Assembly: GCA_009909035.1 (NCBI GenBank)
Contig: JAAAOB010000055.1
Coordinates: 1-39,304 of the forward strand
Length of the DNA: 39,304 nucleotides
Source of the DNA: Bacteroidota bacterium
GTDB lineage: Bacteria > Bacteroidota > Rhodothermia > Balneolales > Balneolaceae
Direction of reading: 5' to 3'
Shown here: piece by piece, positions 24,926-33,030 of the stretch
How positions within the stretch are numbered: position 1 is the stretch's first letter
Layout of the letters: each line of letters opens with the position of its first letter
Notes under the pieces: model-generated
What the model was told of the DNA's origin: nothing
The model's database searches: none
The model's input: only the letters and a program-made list of their open reading frames with translations
Position numbers and translations under genes: made by a program

Positions 24926-25937
24926 GGATGCTAAAAAAGCATCAGTTGGTTGGTGTCAACATAGGTTGTTTTGAGGATCGGCTTCTTTTCCGTGAAGTTA
25001 TAGGCGATTAGTGCTGAGAACAGATTAGTGAGGAAATTTTTAGGGCTTCGATGCCGGGAATGTTCAATCTGAAAGATGTTCTTGAGCTGGTCAATGATGG
25101 TCTCACAAATAGCTAGTTTACGCAGCATGATGGCATCGGCCATGGGCGTGACCAGGTTCGTCTTCATGTTTTTGCGAAGCTTGGTGACCAGGTGAATGCC
25201 CCCGGCGAACAATCCATCGAAGAGGTCTTTGGAGATGTAGCCTTTATCTCCGTAGAGCTTGCCAAACAGTTTTTTGATGAATCCGTCCATTCTAAGTGGT
25301 TTTCGGTCATCGGTATTGCCAGGGGTGAGCATAAAATCGACCACATGGCCGCTGTCGCTGGTAATCAGGTGGAGCTTAAATCCATAGAACCAGCCAATGG
25401 AGCACTGCCCGCGGGCCGCCAGTCCGTCAAATACTTTATGGGAGTGAATACGGCGATTATGACACACCCGAAGCGGGGTGGAATCGATAAAGCTGATGCC
25501 GGTGCACTCCCCTGTCGCGTTGGTTTTCAGGTAAATGGCCAGCGGCACAATCATTTGGCCGCTCAGCTCGGTAAACCGGTTATAGGATACCAGCCCGGGG
25601 AACAGGTCCCTGAATTGTTTACACACGTAGTCGGTGTAGAATTTTTTGAACGTGCGGACCCCCGACAGATGGAACAGGACCTGAATGGTCATGACCTCAG
25701 ATGGAGAAAGTCGGGCAGGTTTGATGCGTGATTTACCGCCAGCGATCAGGCGGCGGTTCCAAACGGGAAGAAATTGTTGGCAAAAATCATCAATGGAACA
25801 GAAAATTTCAGTAATTTTAGAGGTAAGAATCATGGCAGGATGGAGTAGTTAAGTTAAGTGTAAACAGCTACTTAAATATACGAAACATCCTGCTTTTTTA
25901 CTTCAAAAAACACCCGTTTCTTATCTCGAACTCACGT
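24909..25937 (-). mobile_element. Complete IS982-family insertion sequence
   Basis: A 1029-bp element bounded by perfect 18-bp inverted repeats, ACGTGAGTTCGAGATAAG at 24909-24926 and its reverse complement at 25920-25937. It carries one transposase gene on the minus strand. The sequences just outside share TAAATA (24903-24908 and 25938-25943), a candidate 6-bp target duplication, slightly shorter than the 7-9 bp often seen for this family. The target is the start of the second peptide gene. Confidence 0.9.
24931..25833 (-). CDS. IS982-family transposase
   Basis: DDE transposase of 300 residues, full length and apparently intact. The acidic triad is visible: Asp in GISFIDSTPLRVC, Asp in KLYGDKGYISKDL and Glu in AICETIIDQLKN. 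The family's conserved tail IEHSRHRSPKNFLTNLFSAL follows, and the N-terminal HTH-like segment (LSPSEVMTIQVLFHLSGVRT) should bind the terminal repeats. No frameshift is present, so the element may still be mobile. It is encoded opposite to the cassette it interrupts. Confidence 0.95.
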   Translation of the reverse strand: MILTSKITEIFCSIDDFCQQFLPVWNRRLIAGGKSRIKPARLSPSEVMTIQVLFHLSGVRTFKKFYTDYVCKQFRDLFPGLVSYNRFTELSGQMIVPLAIYLKTNATGECTGISFIDSTPLRVCHNRRIHSHKVFDGLAARGQCSIGWFYGFKLHLITSDSGHVVDFMLTPGNTDDRKPLRMDGFIKKLFGKLYGDKGYISKDLFDGLFAGGIHLVTKLRKNMKTNLVTPMADAIMLRKLAICETIIDQLKNIFQIEHSRHRSPKNFLTNLFSALIAYNFTEKKPILKTTYVDTNQLMLF

Positions 25938-25943
25938 TAAATA

Positions 25944-26081
25944 GGAATAGCCAAAAAACCTCTCTCACCCCATAAACAAAAATAATGAAGGAAGAGGTGT
26001 CACTTAATGGCCCTATGCTCTTTTGACGGTTGATGCCTCTCTGGTCCGTGTCTGCGCTGCGGGAATATAAGAACCCATAAT
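25944..26081. other. Right junction of the accessory island
   Basis: About 140 bases between the IS element and the TonB stop codon. It contains neither the missing end of the second peptide gene nor another recognisable gene, and no strong terminator for the eleven-gene minus-strand run. Confidence 0.4.
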
Positions 26082-26915
26082 TTAATCTAGTACAAACCGA
26101 AACGTGATGGTTCCCCACTGCGGCTCTTGCGGAACTCCGGACGGGAGGCGGGAAAAACGCCAGCTTCGAAGCGTTCTCATAACCTCACGCTCGAGCTCGG
26201 GATTCATTTTACGGGATGGAAATACCCTGCCGAGTGAGCCGTCCGGGTTGACCTCGAAACGAATGGTGATGGTCGCCTCCTCGTTCGTGGGGTTTGAGGG
26301 TAGTGGCTGAACCATTGGGGTCCTGTCGAGCTCTCCCTCCCATTGAAGATCGTAGGGGGCGGATCGTTCTTGCGTGGTACCCGTCCCCTGCTCAACATTA
26401 GCGTCGCCTTCGGTTCCGCGCTCATCACCGCTTTCGGCCACTCCTTCTTGTACCTCCTCTTCTTCCTGTGTTTGAGGAGGCACATCGACCTCTTCAAGCT
26501 CTACGGGAGTTTCTTCAGCCTCCGGGTTCACCACGTCGGTTTCAGGCGTTTGGATCGTCTCATCCTCGGGAATTTCTTCCGTTTGTTCAGCAAGATCAAC
26601 AGCTTTTGTCGCTTCTTCCTGGGGTTCTGCAGGCGGCTCTGTGGGTTGTGTAACCTCGGGTTCAGGTTCTTCAGGGATCTCTTCGGCCGGGTTGGGACGA
26701 GTTGCAACCTCCTCTTCCTGCTCCTCTGCGTATTCAGCAGGCGAGCCGCTCTGGAATTCACCCAGGGTCACTTCCATGTAGGCCGGACGGTTTACATTCT
26801 CAAAACTTACATAGTAGAAGAGCGCAAAAACAAGAAGAATAAGATGCAGCCCGCCCGTAATACTCCATGCAAAGCGTTCCTCATTATCCAGCTGTTTTTT
26901 TACGAAATTCTCCAT
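26082..26915 (-). CDS. TonB-family energy transducer (with ExbB-ExbD)
   Basis: 277-residue protein: short cytoplasmic N-terminus, one membrane helix at about 17-40 (FAWSITGGLHLILLVFALFYY), a very long acidic and proline-rich periplasmic spacer (about 60-190, repeated EEP, EET and TPE groups), and a C-terminal TonB-type domain (EATITIRFEVNPDGSLGRVF, then ELEREVMRTLRSWRFSRLP). It differs from the first TonB in lacking the YP start block and having a much longer spacer. The ATG directly follows the TAA of exbD with no gap, so the two are translated together. It forms an energising complex with ExbB and ExbD; a TolA-like role in outer-membrane upkeep is the main alternative. Confidence 0.85.
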   Translation of the reverse strand: MENFVKKQLDNEERFAWSITGGLHLILLVFALFYYVSFENVNRPAYMEVTLGEFQSGSPAEYAEEQEEEVATRPNPAEEIPEEPEPEVTQPTEPPAEPQEEATKAVDLAEQTEEIPEDETIQTPETDVVNPEAEETPVELEEVDVPPQTQEEEEVQEGVAESGDERGTEGDANVEQGTGTTQERSAPYDLQWEGELDRTPMVQPLPSNPTNEEATITIRFEVNPDGSLGRVFPSRKMNPELEREVMRTLRSWRFSRLPSGVPQEPQWGTITFRFVLD

Positions 26916-27326
26916 TTAATTGGTGTCTCGCTCCGTGGCCATTACGATATTCAAGTTTAACGCCCGGCCGATGTTCATGGCCTGAACGGCATCTTCAACT
27001 TTTGCTTCGCGGTCGGCACGAACAACGAGGGTACTGTTGGGAGCAGCCTGGCTGGCCTGCCTGATTGCGTTAGAGAGGCTGCCGCGTGCAACACGCTCGC
27101 CCTGTACAAAAAAGGTCCCCTCGTTTGTAATTGCAACCGTTATTTGCTGCGCCTGCGTTGTGGTTCCTGTTTCGGCCCGTGGAATGTTTACCTGTATGCC
27201 GTAATTAGAAACAAACGACGAGGTGAGCAAAAAGAAAATCAACAGTAACAAAATAATGTCGGTAAGAGACGATTGAGAGAACATCGTCAGGGGTTCCGAG
27301 GTTTTACTGTCTTTACGAAAATCCAT
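26916..27326 (-). CDS. exbD: ExbD/TolR-family biopolymer transport protein
   Basis: Single-pass inner-membrane protein of 136 residues that shares the proton channel with ExbB. The membrane helix LTDIILLLLIFFLLTSSF carries the essential aspartate (D23). The periplasmic domain follows (GIQVNIPRAETG, STLVVRADREAKVEDAVQAM). Length is normal. It sits three bases after exbB and abuts tonB, forming a tight three-gene unit. TolR is an alternative name, since no TolB or Pal is nearby to decide. Confidence 0.92.
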   Translation of the reverse strand: MDFRKDSKTSEPLTMFSQSSLTDIILLLLIFFLLTSSFVSNYGIQVNIPRAETGTTTQAQQITVAITNEGTFFVQGERVARGSLSNAIRQASQAAPNSTLVVRADREAKVEDAVQAMNIGRALNLNIVMATERDTN

Positions 27327-27329
27327 TCG

Positions 27330-28040
27330 TTATTCCTCTTTCTTTTTACGGGACGGTGTCTGTAACAGATCGATGAAGTCAGCCGATGCGTTTTCCAGTT
27401 CAAAAACCATCCGGTTAATTTTTCCAAGGAGGAAATTATAGAACCCGTAAGCAATAATACCCACAATGAGCCCTGATGCGGTGGTGATCAGCGCCTCCCA
27501 AATACCACCGGCCAGCACACTTGGGTTCACATTTCCCTGCAGCGATTGAATATCCATAAATGCACGGATCATCCCGGTCACCGTACCCGTGAATCCAATC
27601 AACGGGGCAACCCCGGCTATTGTTGCCAGCCAATTCATCCGTTTTTCGAGATAAAAAATCTCTTTCTTACCGGCATTCCGGATCGACTCTTCAATATCCC
27701 GGATCGGCCGTCCCAGCCTGCGTATACCCGATTTTAAAATCCGGGCCAGGGGTTTGTCAAACTCCTCGCAGTACTGGATGGCGCGCTGCTGGCTGCCTGA
27801 TTTAAGCAGCGACTCGATGTTATTTAGCATGGCGGCAATATCCATTTTGGAGTTTTCGAGCGTGCGCCACCGTTCGGCTATAACATAAACGGCAAGTACG
27901 GAGAGTATAAAAAGGGGAACCATTAAGAGCCCGCCCTGCGTCAGAATTTCAAAAAACGACATCGATGTGTCGTCCTCAAGCATTTGTGCAAGACTGTCGG
28001 CCTCTGTACCCTGAAAGAGTAATCCTAAGTTAAGTTTCAT
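27330..28040 (-). CDS. exbB: MotA/TolQ/ExbB proton channel family protein
   Basis: Inner-membrane channel subunit of 236 residues, with three membrane helices at about 36-55, 139-160 and 180-205. The conserved block IAGVAPLIGFTGTVTGMIRAF leads into the second helix, and GGIWEALITTASGLIVGIIA forms the third, as in ExbB and TolQ. A basic C-terminal tail (SRKKKEE) ends the chain. It is the first gene of the exbB-exbD-tonB unit and follows the HU-SPOR gene after 12 bases, suggesting one transcript. Confidence 0.92.
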   Translation of the reverse strand: MKLNLGLLFQGTEADSLAQMLEDDTSMSFFEILTQGGLLMVPLFILSVLAVYVIAERWRTLENSKMDIAAMLNNIESLLKSGSQQRAIQYCEEFDKPLARILKSGIRRLGRPIRDIEESIRNAGKKEIFYLEKRMNWLATIAGVAPLIGFTGTVTGMIRAFMDIQSLQGNVNPSVLAGGIWEALITTASGLIVGIIAYGFYNFLLGKINRMVFELENASADFIDLLQTPSRKKKEE

Positions 28041-28052
28041 GTAGATGATTTT

Positions 28053-29261
28053 TTACTGTATACGTTGTATAAAGTTTTGAGTATTGAAAGGGTCCGGAAG
28101 GGTTTCAGCTTCAGACATTGCAGATGCTACTGACTCGAACTGGCCCACGCCAACCCGGAATACGTTTTGGTTATTGACAGTTGATTCACTGATGATGGTG
28201 CGATATCCGTCTGCTGAAAGATCCCGGGCCGCATTTTCGGCCTGCTGCCGTGTGCTTAGCGAGTGAAGAACGATTGTATATTCTCTGCCCCCGGCTTCAA
28301 CATACTCCCCGAGGAGCCCATATCGATTCTGTGTCTGCGCGGACGCGGCCTCTTCCGTGTCGTCACCATCCTGCGAATCGGCATTTGTTTCGGATTCTGC
28401 AGGAAGGGGAGAGTCCTCTTCAGGAACCGGTGTTATTTCATCAGAATCACTTACTTCTACGTCATTTTCAGCCGCCGGTTCCCCGGTTTCTGTAATGTCC
28501 TGCTGAGCAGTGACTGCGGGGTCATCCAATTCTTCAACCTGGTTGTTCTCATTGGCGGTTGGCTCCGGGGCTGAGAGATATTGACTAATCAAAAAATATC
28601 CTAAAACCAGAATGATAACCCCAACAACCCCCAGAAGGGCCTTGGGTATGGCGCCGCCGGATGGTTTCTTTTTCTTCGCAGGTGTTTTGCGTCTCTTTTT
28701 GGGGGGAGTTTTCCCGGCGGGTGCAGTGCCGGCTTTATGAGCCGGCTGCGGCTCTTCAGATTCATTATCGGCGGCCGGCCCCTCAAAGATTTTTGCAAAT
28801 GAATCGGAGTCAAAGTCGTCGTCTTCATCTTCATCCTCATCGGAAAGATCGAGTTGTTCGGTATTGCCCTTGAGTGCTTCTTTGATTCCAAATATGTCGT
28901 CCTCATGGGCGCTATCCTCTTCAGGGCTACCCGCAGCGGTCTCTATTTCGTTCGTATCATCAGAATCATCGGTGTCCGGAGCATCAACAGGTTTGCGTTG
29001 CGGCGGTTTTATTTCCACAGGCTCCATGCCCGCATACTCAAAATTGATCTCCTTATCCAATTTGTCTGCAGCTTTAAAACTCAGATCGTTATTGTCATCA
29101 AAATAGAAAAGCCCGAAGTCTTTAATTTCAAGTGCTTTGCCTCGTTCGGCAGCGTCCAGTATGCGCTCGGTCAGATCGGCAAGATGACGTTCAACATCCG
29201 CTTTTGTCATCCGGGTTCTTTCAACCAAAAGCTTAATTAGTTTTTCCCTATTGATCGTCAT
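28053..29261 (-). CDS. HU-like/SPOR transmembrane protein (HU-CCDC81 type)
   Basis: 402-residue protein linking a DNA-binding-type domain to a peptidoglycan-binding domain. Order: HU-like domain at 1-75 (REKLIKLLVERTRMTKADVE, EIKDFGLFYF), very acidic linker at 95-175, basic patch at 188-200 (KKRRKTPAKKKKP), membrane helix at 206-228 (PKALLGVVGVIILVLGYFLI), acidic periplasmic spacer, and a SPOR domain at 325-402 (YTIVLHSLSTRQQAENAARD, FRVGVGQFES). SPOR domains bind denuded glycan strands at division sites. The real start is MTINREK at 29261; the longer open frame upstream is the shadow of the preceding gene, which it overlaps by 14 bases. Known in Bacteroidota as HU-CCDC81/SPOR proteins; whether it truly binds DNA is unproven. 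Confidence 0.85.
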   Translation of the reverse strand: MTINREKLIKLLVERTRMTKADVERHLADLTERILDAAERGKALEIKDFGLFYFDDNNDLSFKAADKLDKEINFEYAGMEPVEIKPPQRKPVDAPDTDDSDDTNEIETAAGSPEEDSAHEDDIFGIKEALKGNTEQLDLSDEDEDEDDDFDSDSFAKIFEGPAADNESEEPQPAHKAGTAPAGKTPPKKRRKTPAKKKKPSGGAIPKALLGVVGVIILVLGYFLISQYLSAPEPTANENNQVEELDDPAVTAQQDITETGEPAAENDVEVSDSDEITPVPEEDSPLPAESETNADSQDGDDTEEAASAQTQNRYGLLGEYVEAGGREYTIVLHSLSTRQQAENAARDLSADGYRTIISESTVNNQNVFRVGVGQFESVASAMSEAETLPDPFNTQNFIQRIQ

Positions 29262-29460
29262 TTCCGAGCTTTTTTTCAGGTTTAAATTCGATGATGTCTT
29301 TAGGCGGCAGAACCTCGATTCGCCCATCGTTATATTTTCGCTGAACCTGTGTTCTGTGAGCTTTGTAGAACTCACCCAGGCCGTCAATTTTTACACTGTT
29401 GTTTTTTGTCACCTCTTCCCGGATGATATCCTTTAATTTATGTATAAACAGTGGTTCCAT
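29248..29460 (-). CDS. Short HU-family-like protein
   Basis: 70-residue protein related to HU/HU-CCDC81 domains: FIHKLKDIIREEVTKNNSVK, then IDGLGEFYKAHRTQVQRKYN and PPKDIIEFKPEKKL, matching the helical N-terminus, the GxF turn and the strand pattern ending in F-P-KL. It is shorter than the usual 90 residues of HU and lacks much of the DNA-gripping arm. It overlaps the next gene, which also begins with a HU-like domain, by 14 bases. Elsewhere two such domains sit in one chain, so this pair may be a split version that works as a heterodimer. Confidence 0.75.
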   Translation of the reverse strand: MEPLFIHKLKDIIREEVTKNNSVKIDGLGEFYKAHRTQVQRKYNDGRIEVLPPKDIIEFKPEKKLGNDDQ

Positions 29461-29469
29461 AGGGTTTAA

Positions 29470-31257
29470 TTAAAACAGGTATGTAAAGCCAAGGTATGCC
29501 TGGAAACCGCGCTCTTCGTATCCTTGCCATACCTCGTAACTTACATCATTAATATTTAAGAGTTTTGCGTAGATACCGGAGGTCTCCGTCAGCGATAGTT
29601 CAAACTGAGTGCCGAGAACAACATAAGAGCTGAGATCGTCGCCTTCCGGGTTGAACCGGCTTCCGGAAACGTCGGCCCATCCTTCAAGTACAAGCTGGCT
29701 GATGGGCCGAAATGAGGCTGCCCCGCGGATACCAACCGATTCAACAAATGGAATCTCTTCATTGCCCGATAACCGCGGACGCTGCCAGTAGGCATCGGCG
29801 CTGACCCATAATTTTTCTGCCGACAGCTGCTGCGAGAATGAACCGTAGAGTTTTAAAAAGGTAGCATTTTCAAAATTCGGCTCAAAATTTGACAGAACTG
29901 AAATTTCAGAAGATGGAGCCGAGCCTGGCAAAAACAGTGATTCCGCACGTGTAAAGTAGGTGTAATTCCGGATATACTGGAACTGGACTCCGCCCGTGAA
30001 AACGGATCCGCTGAGGGGCTCCAGGATCAATTCGCCTTTCAGGTCTGTAGTGTACTGGTGTGATAGCGGTTTATCGAGGCCCACAAATCGGTTGATGTTC
30101 CAGAGCTGACGGTAGGATCGATGGGTGGGGGTTCCCGACAGGTGCCCCCGCAGGTCGACTCCGTCAAACAGCGTGTGGCGCAGATCCAGTTTTGGCGTGA
30201 TGTAGAGCGTGGAGCCGTCCAGTGCATCCGAGACGACTGCCACACCGAACGATGCATTAATATCCGTCTGGTAGTTTAACAGGCGATCGTATGTGGCACC
30301 GGCTTGCGTTATGCTCCAGCCCTCATCCGCTGTTTCGAGCAGGCCAATACTTCCTGCCTCCACACCCGCAAACACGGAGTAGCCTTCCTCAACTCTTGAG
30401 CCGGCCCAGGAGTAGGAGAGCCCGATATCACCGCCCCACTCTGTTGCCTCTCCGGGCAGTGTAAATGGTACATCACCAGTGGTTTTGAGTTCAAATTCAT
30501 GGCTGTATAGAGAAAAATCGGTTTGAAAACCGCTGATGGAGCTTCTGTTATACGCCAGATCACCGTTAAACTGGAAACCATAGCTGGTAGATTTGGCGCT
30601 TCTGCGAAGGCCGGGGCCAAAATCGACATCGGGAGCGGTAGTGCCGACCTGTTCATTGATTTCGTTTTGAGGTAGGTAATTAAAGTCAGAGAATGTCCGG
30701 GCGTTAAGCCTGAGTTTAACCTTTTGTGTTATGTTGAGCTGAGATCGCAGATCGGCTGAAAAGTTCCGGAATGAGCTGTTGTAATCATCGATGTGTCCAT
30801 CCGAGGAGCGATGCGTAAGGTTTCCGGAGACCCAGTTGTTCTCTCCAATACCCTGGATGAGGTAAATATCGGCTTCAGGTGTTACAAATGAGCCGATTCC
30901 CAGCCTGGCAAAGCCATTTTTTGGATCGGCATAGCTGAGAGGCCTGTACCCGGGGGCTTCGGGGCGGGTGAGTTCACCAACGGGCAGGGAGGCCACCATC
31001 GCCTCCTCTGATTCTATAAAAGGGGTGCGGTTGGGATCTACCTGAAAGACTCTCGGTTTTGGATTAAATCCTAAGATTGGCTGGCGCCGCAATCCGGGAA
31101 AGCGGGCCTGGAACTGGCTACGTATTTCGATATCCTGCGGGTCGATCTCCGGCAGCAGGTTTTGCGGCTGTTCTGCGGTATCCTGTGCATGCAGTGTAAC
31201 AGATGCACCGGCACAAAGACAGAGCAGGAGTAAAAAATAAAGGACCTTGCGTTGCAT
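29470..31257 (-). CDS. Predicted outer-membrane beta-barrel protein
   Basis: 595-residue exported protein of unknown function. Signal peptide MQRKVLYFLLLLCLCAGASV, cleaved near LHAQ-D. A soluble part of about 90 residues (QPQNLLPEIDPQDIEIRSQF) precedes a long run of alternating hydrophobic/polar strands with aromatic ends, typical of a barrel (for example NWVSGNLTHRS, KVKLRLNARTF, LWVSADAYWQRP), and the chain ends AYLGFTYLF with a terminal aromatic residue as expected for barrel assembly. No TonB box or plug domain is evident, so it is not a standard TonB receptor. It ends nine bases before the HU gene and stands in the same run as exbBD-tonB. The ATG at 31257 is chosen to place the signal first. 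Confidence 0.75.
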   Translation of the reverse strand: MQRKVLYFLLLLCLCAGASVTLHAQDTAEQPQNLLPEIDPQDIEIRSQFQARFPGLRRQPILGFNPKPRVFQVDPNRTPFIESEEAMVASLPVGELTRPEAPGYRPLSYADPKNGFARLGIGSFVTPEADIYLIQGIGENNWVSGNLTHRSSDGHIDDYNSSFRNFSADLRSQLNITQKVKLRLNARTFSDFNYLPQNEINEQVGTTAPDVDFGPGLRRSAKSTSYGFQFNGDLAYNRSSISGFQTDFSLYSHEFELKTTGDVPFTLPGEATEWGGDIGLSYSWAGSRVEEGYSVFAGVEAGSIGLLETADEGWSITQAGATYDRLLNYQTDINASFGVAVVSDALDGSTLYITPKLDLRHTLFDGVDLRGHLSGTPTHRSYRQLWNINRFVGLDKPLSHQYTTDLKGELILEPLSGSVFTGGVQFQYIRNYTYFTRAESLFLPGSAPSSEISVLSNFEPNFENATFLKLYGSFSQQLSAEKLWVSADAYWQRPRLSGNEEIPFVESVGIRGAASFRPISQLVLEGWADVSGSRFNPEGDDLSSYVVLGTQFELSLTETSGIYAKLLNINDVSYEVWQGYEERGFQAYLGFTYLF

Positions 31258-31369
31258 AGATGGTTTTATAAATAGTTTAGAATATAACAAAATATGAATT
31301 TTCAGGCGTTCTTTTACTATGCGGCATGCAAAAGCATGTGCGGAAAATAAAAGAACAGCCGCCTTCGTC
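31258..31369. other. Spacer with small hairpin
   Basis: The only gap above 100 bases inside the eleven-gene run. It contains CATGCAAAAGCATG, a 5-bp stem with an A4 loop, near 31324. An internal promoter for the barrel gene could lie here. Confidence 0.35.
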
Positions 31370-32380
31370 TCAACGTGCGGTTCCGTTTTTGAGTGTGTAG
31401 TATTTATCGAACCAGAGAGCGGCCGGGCATAGTATGAAAATTAACAAAATCATTACGCCATGCACCACAGTGGCGTATGTAAGAGCTGTAGCCAGCGGCA
31501 CACCGTATAGCAACCACATGCTCTGCTGCATAAGCAGGTGGTAAGAGCCGATGCCGCCGGGCGTTGGTATGCTAACTCCAATGGATGATACAACCGTAAG
31601 TACAACGGCTGACTGAAGTGTAAGCCCGTACACTCCCTGGAGATCAAGCATCCAGAACGGGATATATGTCATTGCAATGTAGCCGACCCAGATACCCGCT
31701 GTAAGGAGTAAAAAAACAGGCCAGTTTTTAATATTTTTGATCGATATCATCCCTTCCCCAAACGAACGGCCGATCCGGATCATTTTTTCTAATATAGGGT
31801 TTGTCACGGTCTCTTTGCGGTCCAGGTAGATCAGGAGTTTGTAGAAAAACAGGATGGACAGAGCCACAAGAAGCAGTATTGCGGGCAGAATCAGGTAGGT
31901 GTACCAGCTCCAGCCTCCTATCCCAAGTAGCTCCTCCAGCAGCCCAAAATCGCTGCTTAGCGATATGGCAACAATGCCCATCAGAAGCAACATCGAGCAG
32001 AGGTCGATAAGTCTTTCAAGGACTATCGTGCCAAGAAGATTCCCTGAACTGAGCCCCTGCTTTTTAGCCACGTACACTGGCCTGGAAATCTCTCCCAGCC
32101 GCGGTATGAGGCTGTTCATCATATAACCGAACATCACGCCGGCAAAGAGAGTGGAGCGCGGCACCTGTTGCTGTGCTTCCTCCTTCAGGAGAAGCCGCCA
32201 TCGCTCGGCTCGCAAAAAATGGCTCGCAAACAGCACAACAATAAACAGGGGAAGCCAGTAGAACGTGACAGATGAAAACTGCTCCCTGAAATCTGCCGGA
32301 TCTACATTTCGCGCTGCAAGCCATATAAACAGGGCGGCTACAGCGAGCGATGCGGCTACATTCAGTATTCGCTTACTCAT
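31370..32380 (-). CDS. YbhN/UPF0104-family membrane protein (lysylphosphatidylglycerol synthase TM-like)
   Basis: Integral membrane protein of 336 residues with about eight hydrophobic segments. Features of the family: the N-terminal helix with AARNVDPADF, RAERWRLLLKE, the MMNSLIPRLGEISRPVYVAK block, and SIGVSIPTPGGIGSYHLLMQ near residue 270. Relatives include the flippase part of MprF and proteins proposed to handle lipids, but no synthase domain is attached here. Its ATG overlaps the lolA stop as ATGA, indicating coupling with lipoprotein transport. The true substrate is unknown. Confidence 0.87.
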   Translation of the reverse strand: MSKRILNVAASLAVAALFIWLAARNVDPADFREQFSSVTFYWLPLFIVVLFASHFLRAERWRLLLKEEAQQQVPRSTLFAGVMFGYMMNSLIPRLGEISRPVYVAKKQGLSSGNLLGTIVLERLIDLCSMLLLMGIVAISLSSDFGLLEELLGIGGWSWYTYLILPAILLLVALSILFFYKLLIYLDRKETVTNPILEKMIRIGRSFGEGMISIKNIKNWPVFLLLTAGIWVGYIAMTYIPFWMLDLQGVYGLTLQSAVVLTVVSSIGVSIPTPGGIGSYHLLMQQSMWLLYGVPLATALTYATVVHGVMILLIFILCPAALWFDKYYTLKNGTAR

Positions 32381-33030
32381 TGAGTATTGTACCGTAAATC
32401 AATGTATTCGGCATTATCAGGGGCATCAAGATCAAAAAGTTCACTCTTTGGGTTCATAAATAAACCGTCTGAAAAACGAGTTGTCAATATATTTTCGGCC
32501 TGGTCCCGGGCCTGGATTTCAGATGGCGTGCCTTCCGGTGATAGCATAATCGTGACAGTTTTAAATACGGAAAACGGGTCATCGGACTGCAGCACAATTT
32601 CTGTGGTTCCGTTCCGGCCCGCAGATTCGAGCACACGATAACTCTCATCCACCCCCTGGAGCATGCGTGAGGGGGCAAAATCATCCTCCTCCTCAATATA
32701 ATCACTGATAATAAGCCGGTTTTTATCTTCGTCGTACACCCGGGATACATCTCCATCAACCACCATCACCTGGGTTGATCCCACAATTTTATACTGGTCT
32801 CTGCCGATCCATATTTCGCCGCTGTTTTGTTGCGTCTCGCCGGTAAATGAATCTTCATACCGATGGGTGAATTGAGCATAAAACACCTGGCCATCTTCGA
32901 ACTTGTTTTTCAGCTCATCAAAATTGGGAGTTTCCTGGGCGTGCAAAAAGTGCCCGGCCGGCGCAATGATGGCCAGCAGAGCCATATAAAGAAGGTGTTT
33001 ACCAAACATTTTAAAGGCCGATCTCTTCAT
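32377..33030 (-). CDS. lolA: Periplasmic outer-membrane lipoprotein carrier
   Basis: LolA-type chaperone of 217 residues that ferries lipoproteins from the inner to the outer membrane. The signal peptide runs to HAQ-E. The mature protein starts with PNFDELKNKFEDGQVFYAQF and continues with GEIWIGRDQYKI, then QVMVVDGDVSRVYDEDKNRL, the usual alternation of strands and the arginine-bearing loops. ATG at 33030 is chosen because GGAGG precedes it by six bases; another ATG at 33009 is possible. It overlaps the end of ftsK by 20 bases. The FtsK-LolA pairing is common in this lineage. Confidence 0.9.
   Translation of the reverse strand: MKRSAFKMFGKHLLYMALLAIIAPAGHFLHAQETPNFDELKNKFEDGQVFYAQFTHRYEDSFTGETQQNSGEIWIGRDQYKIVGSTQVMVVDGDVSRVYDEDKNRLIISDYIEEEDDFAPSRMLQGVDESYRVLESAGRNGTTEIVLQSDDPFSVFKTVTIMLSPEGTPSEIQARDQAENILTTRFSDGLFMNPKSELFDLDAPDNAEYIDLRYNTQ

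Noticed and set aside
24903-25943. Alternative IS boundaries giving 20-bp repeats (with TA added)
   Set aside because: Extending the repeats by TA removes the 6-bp flanking duplication, so the 18-bp boundary is the more economical reading.
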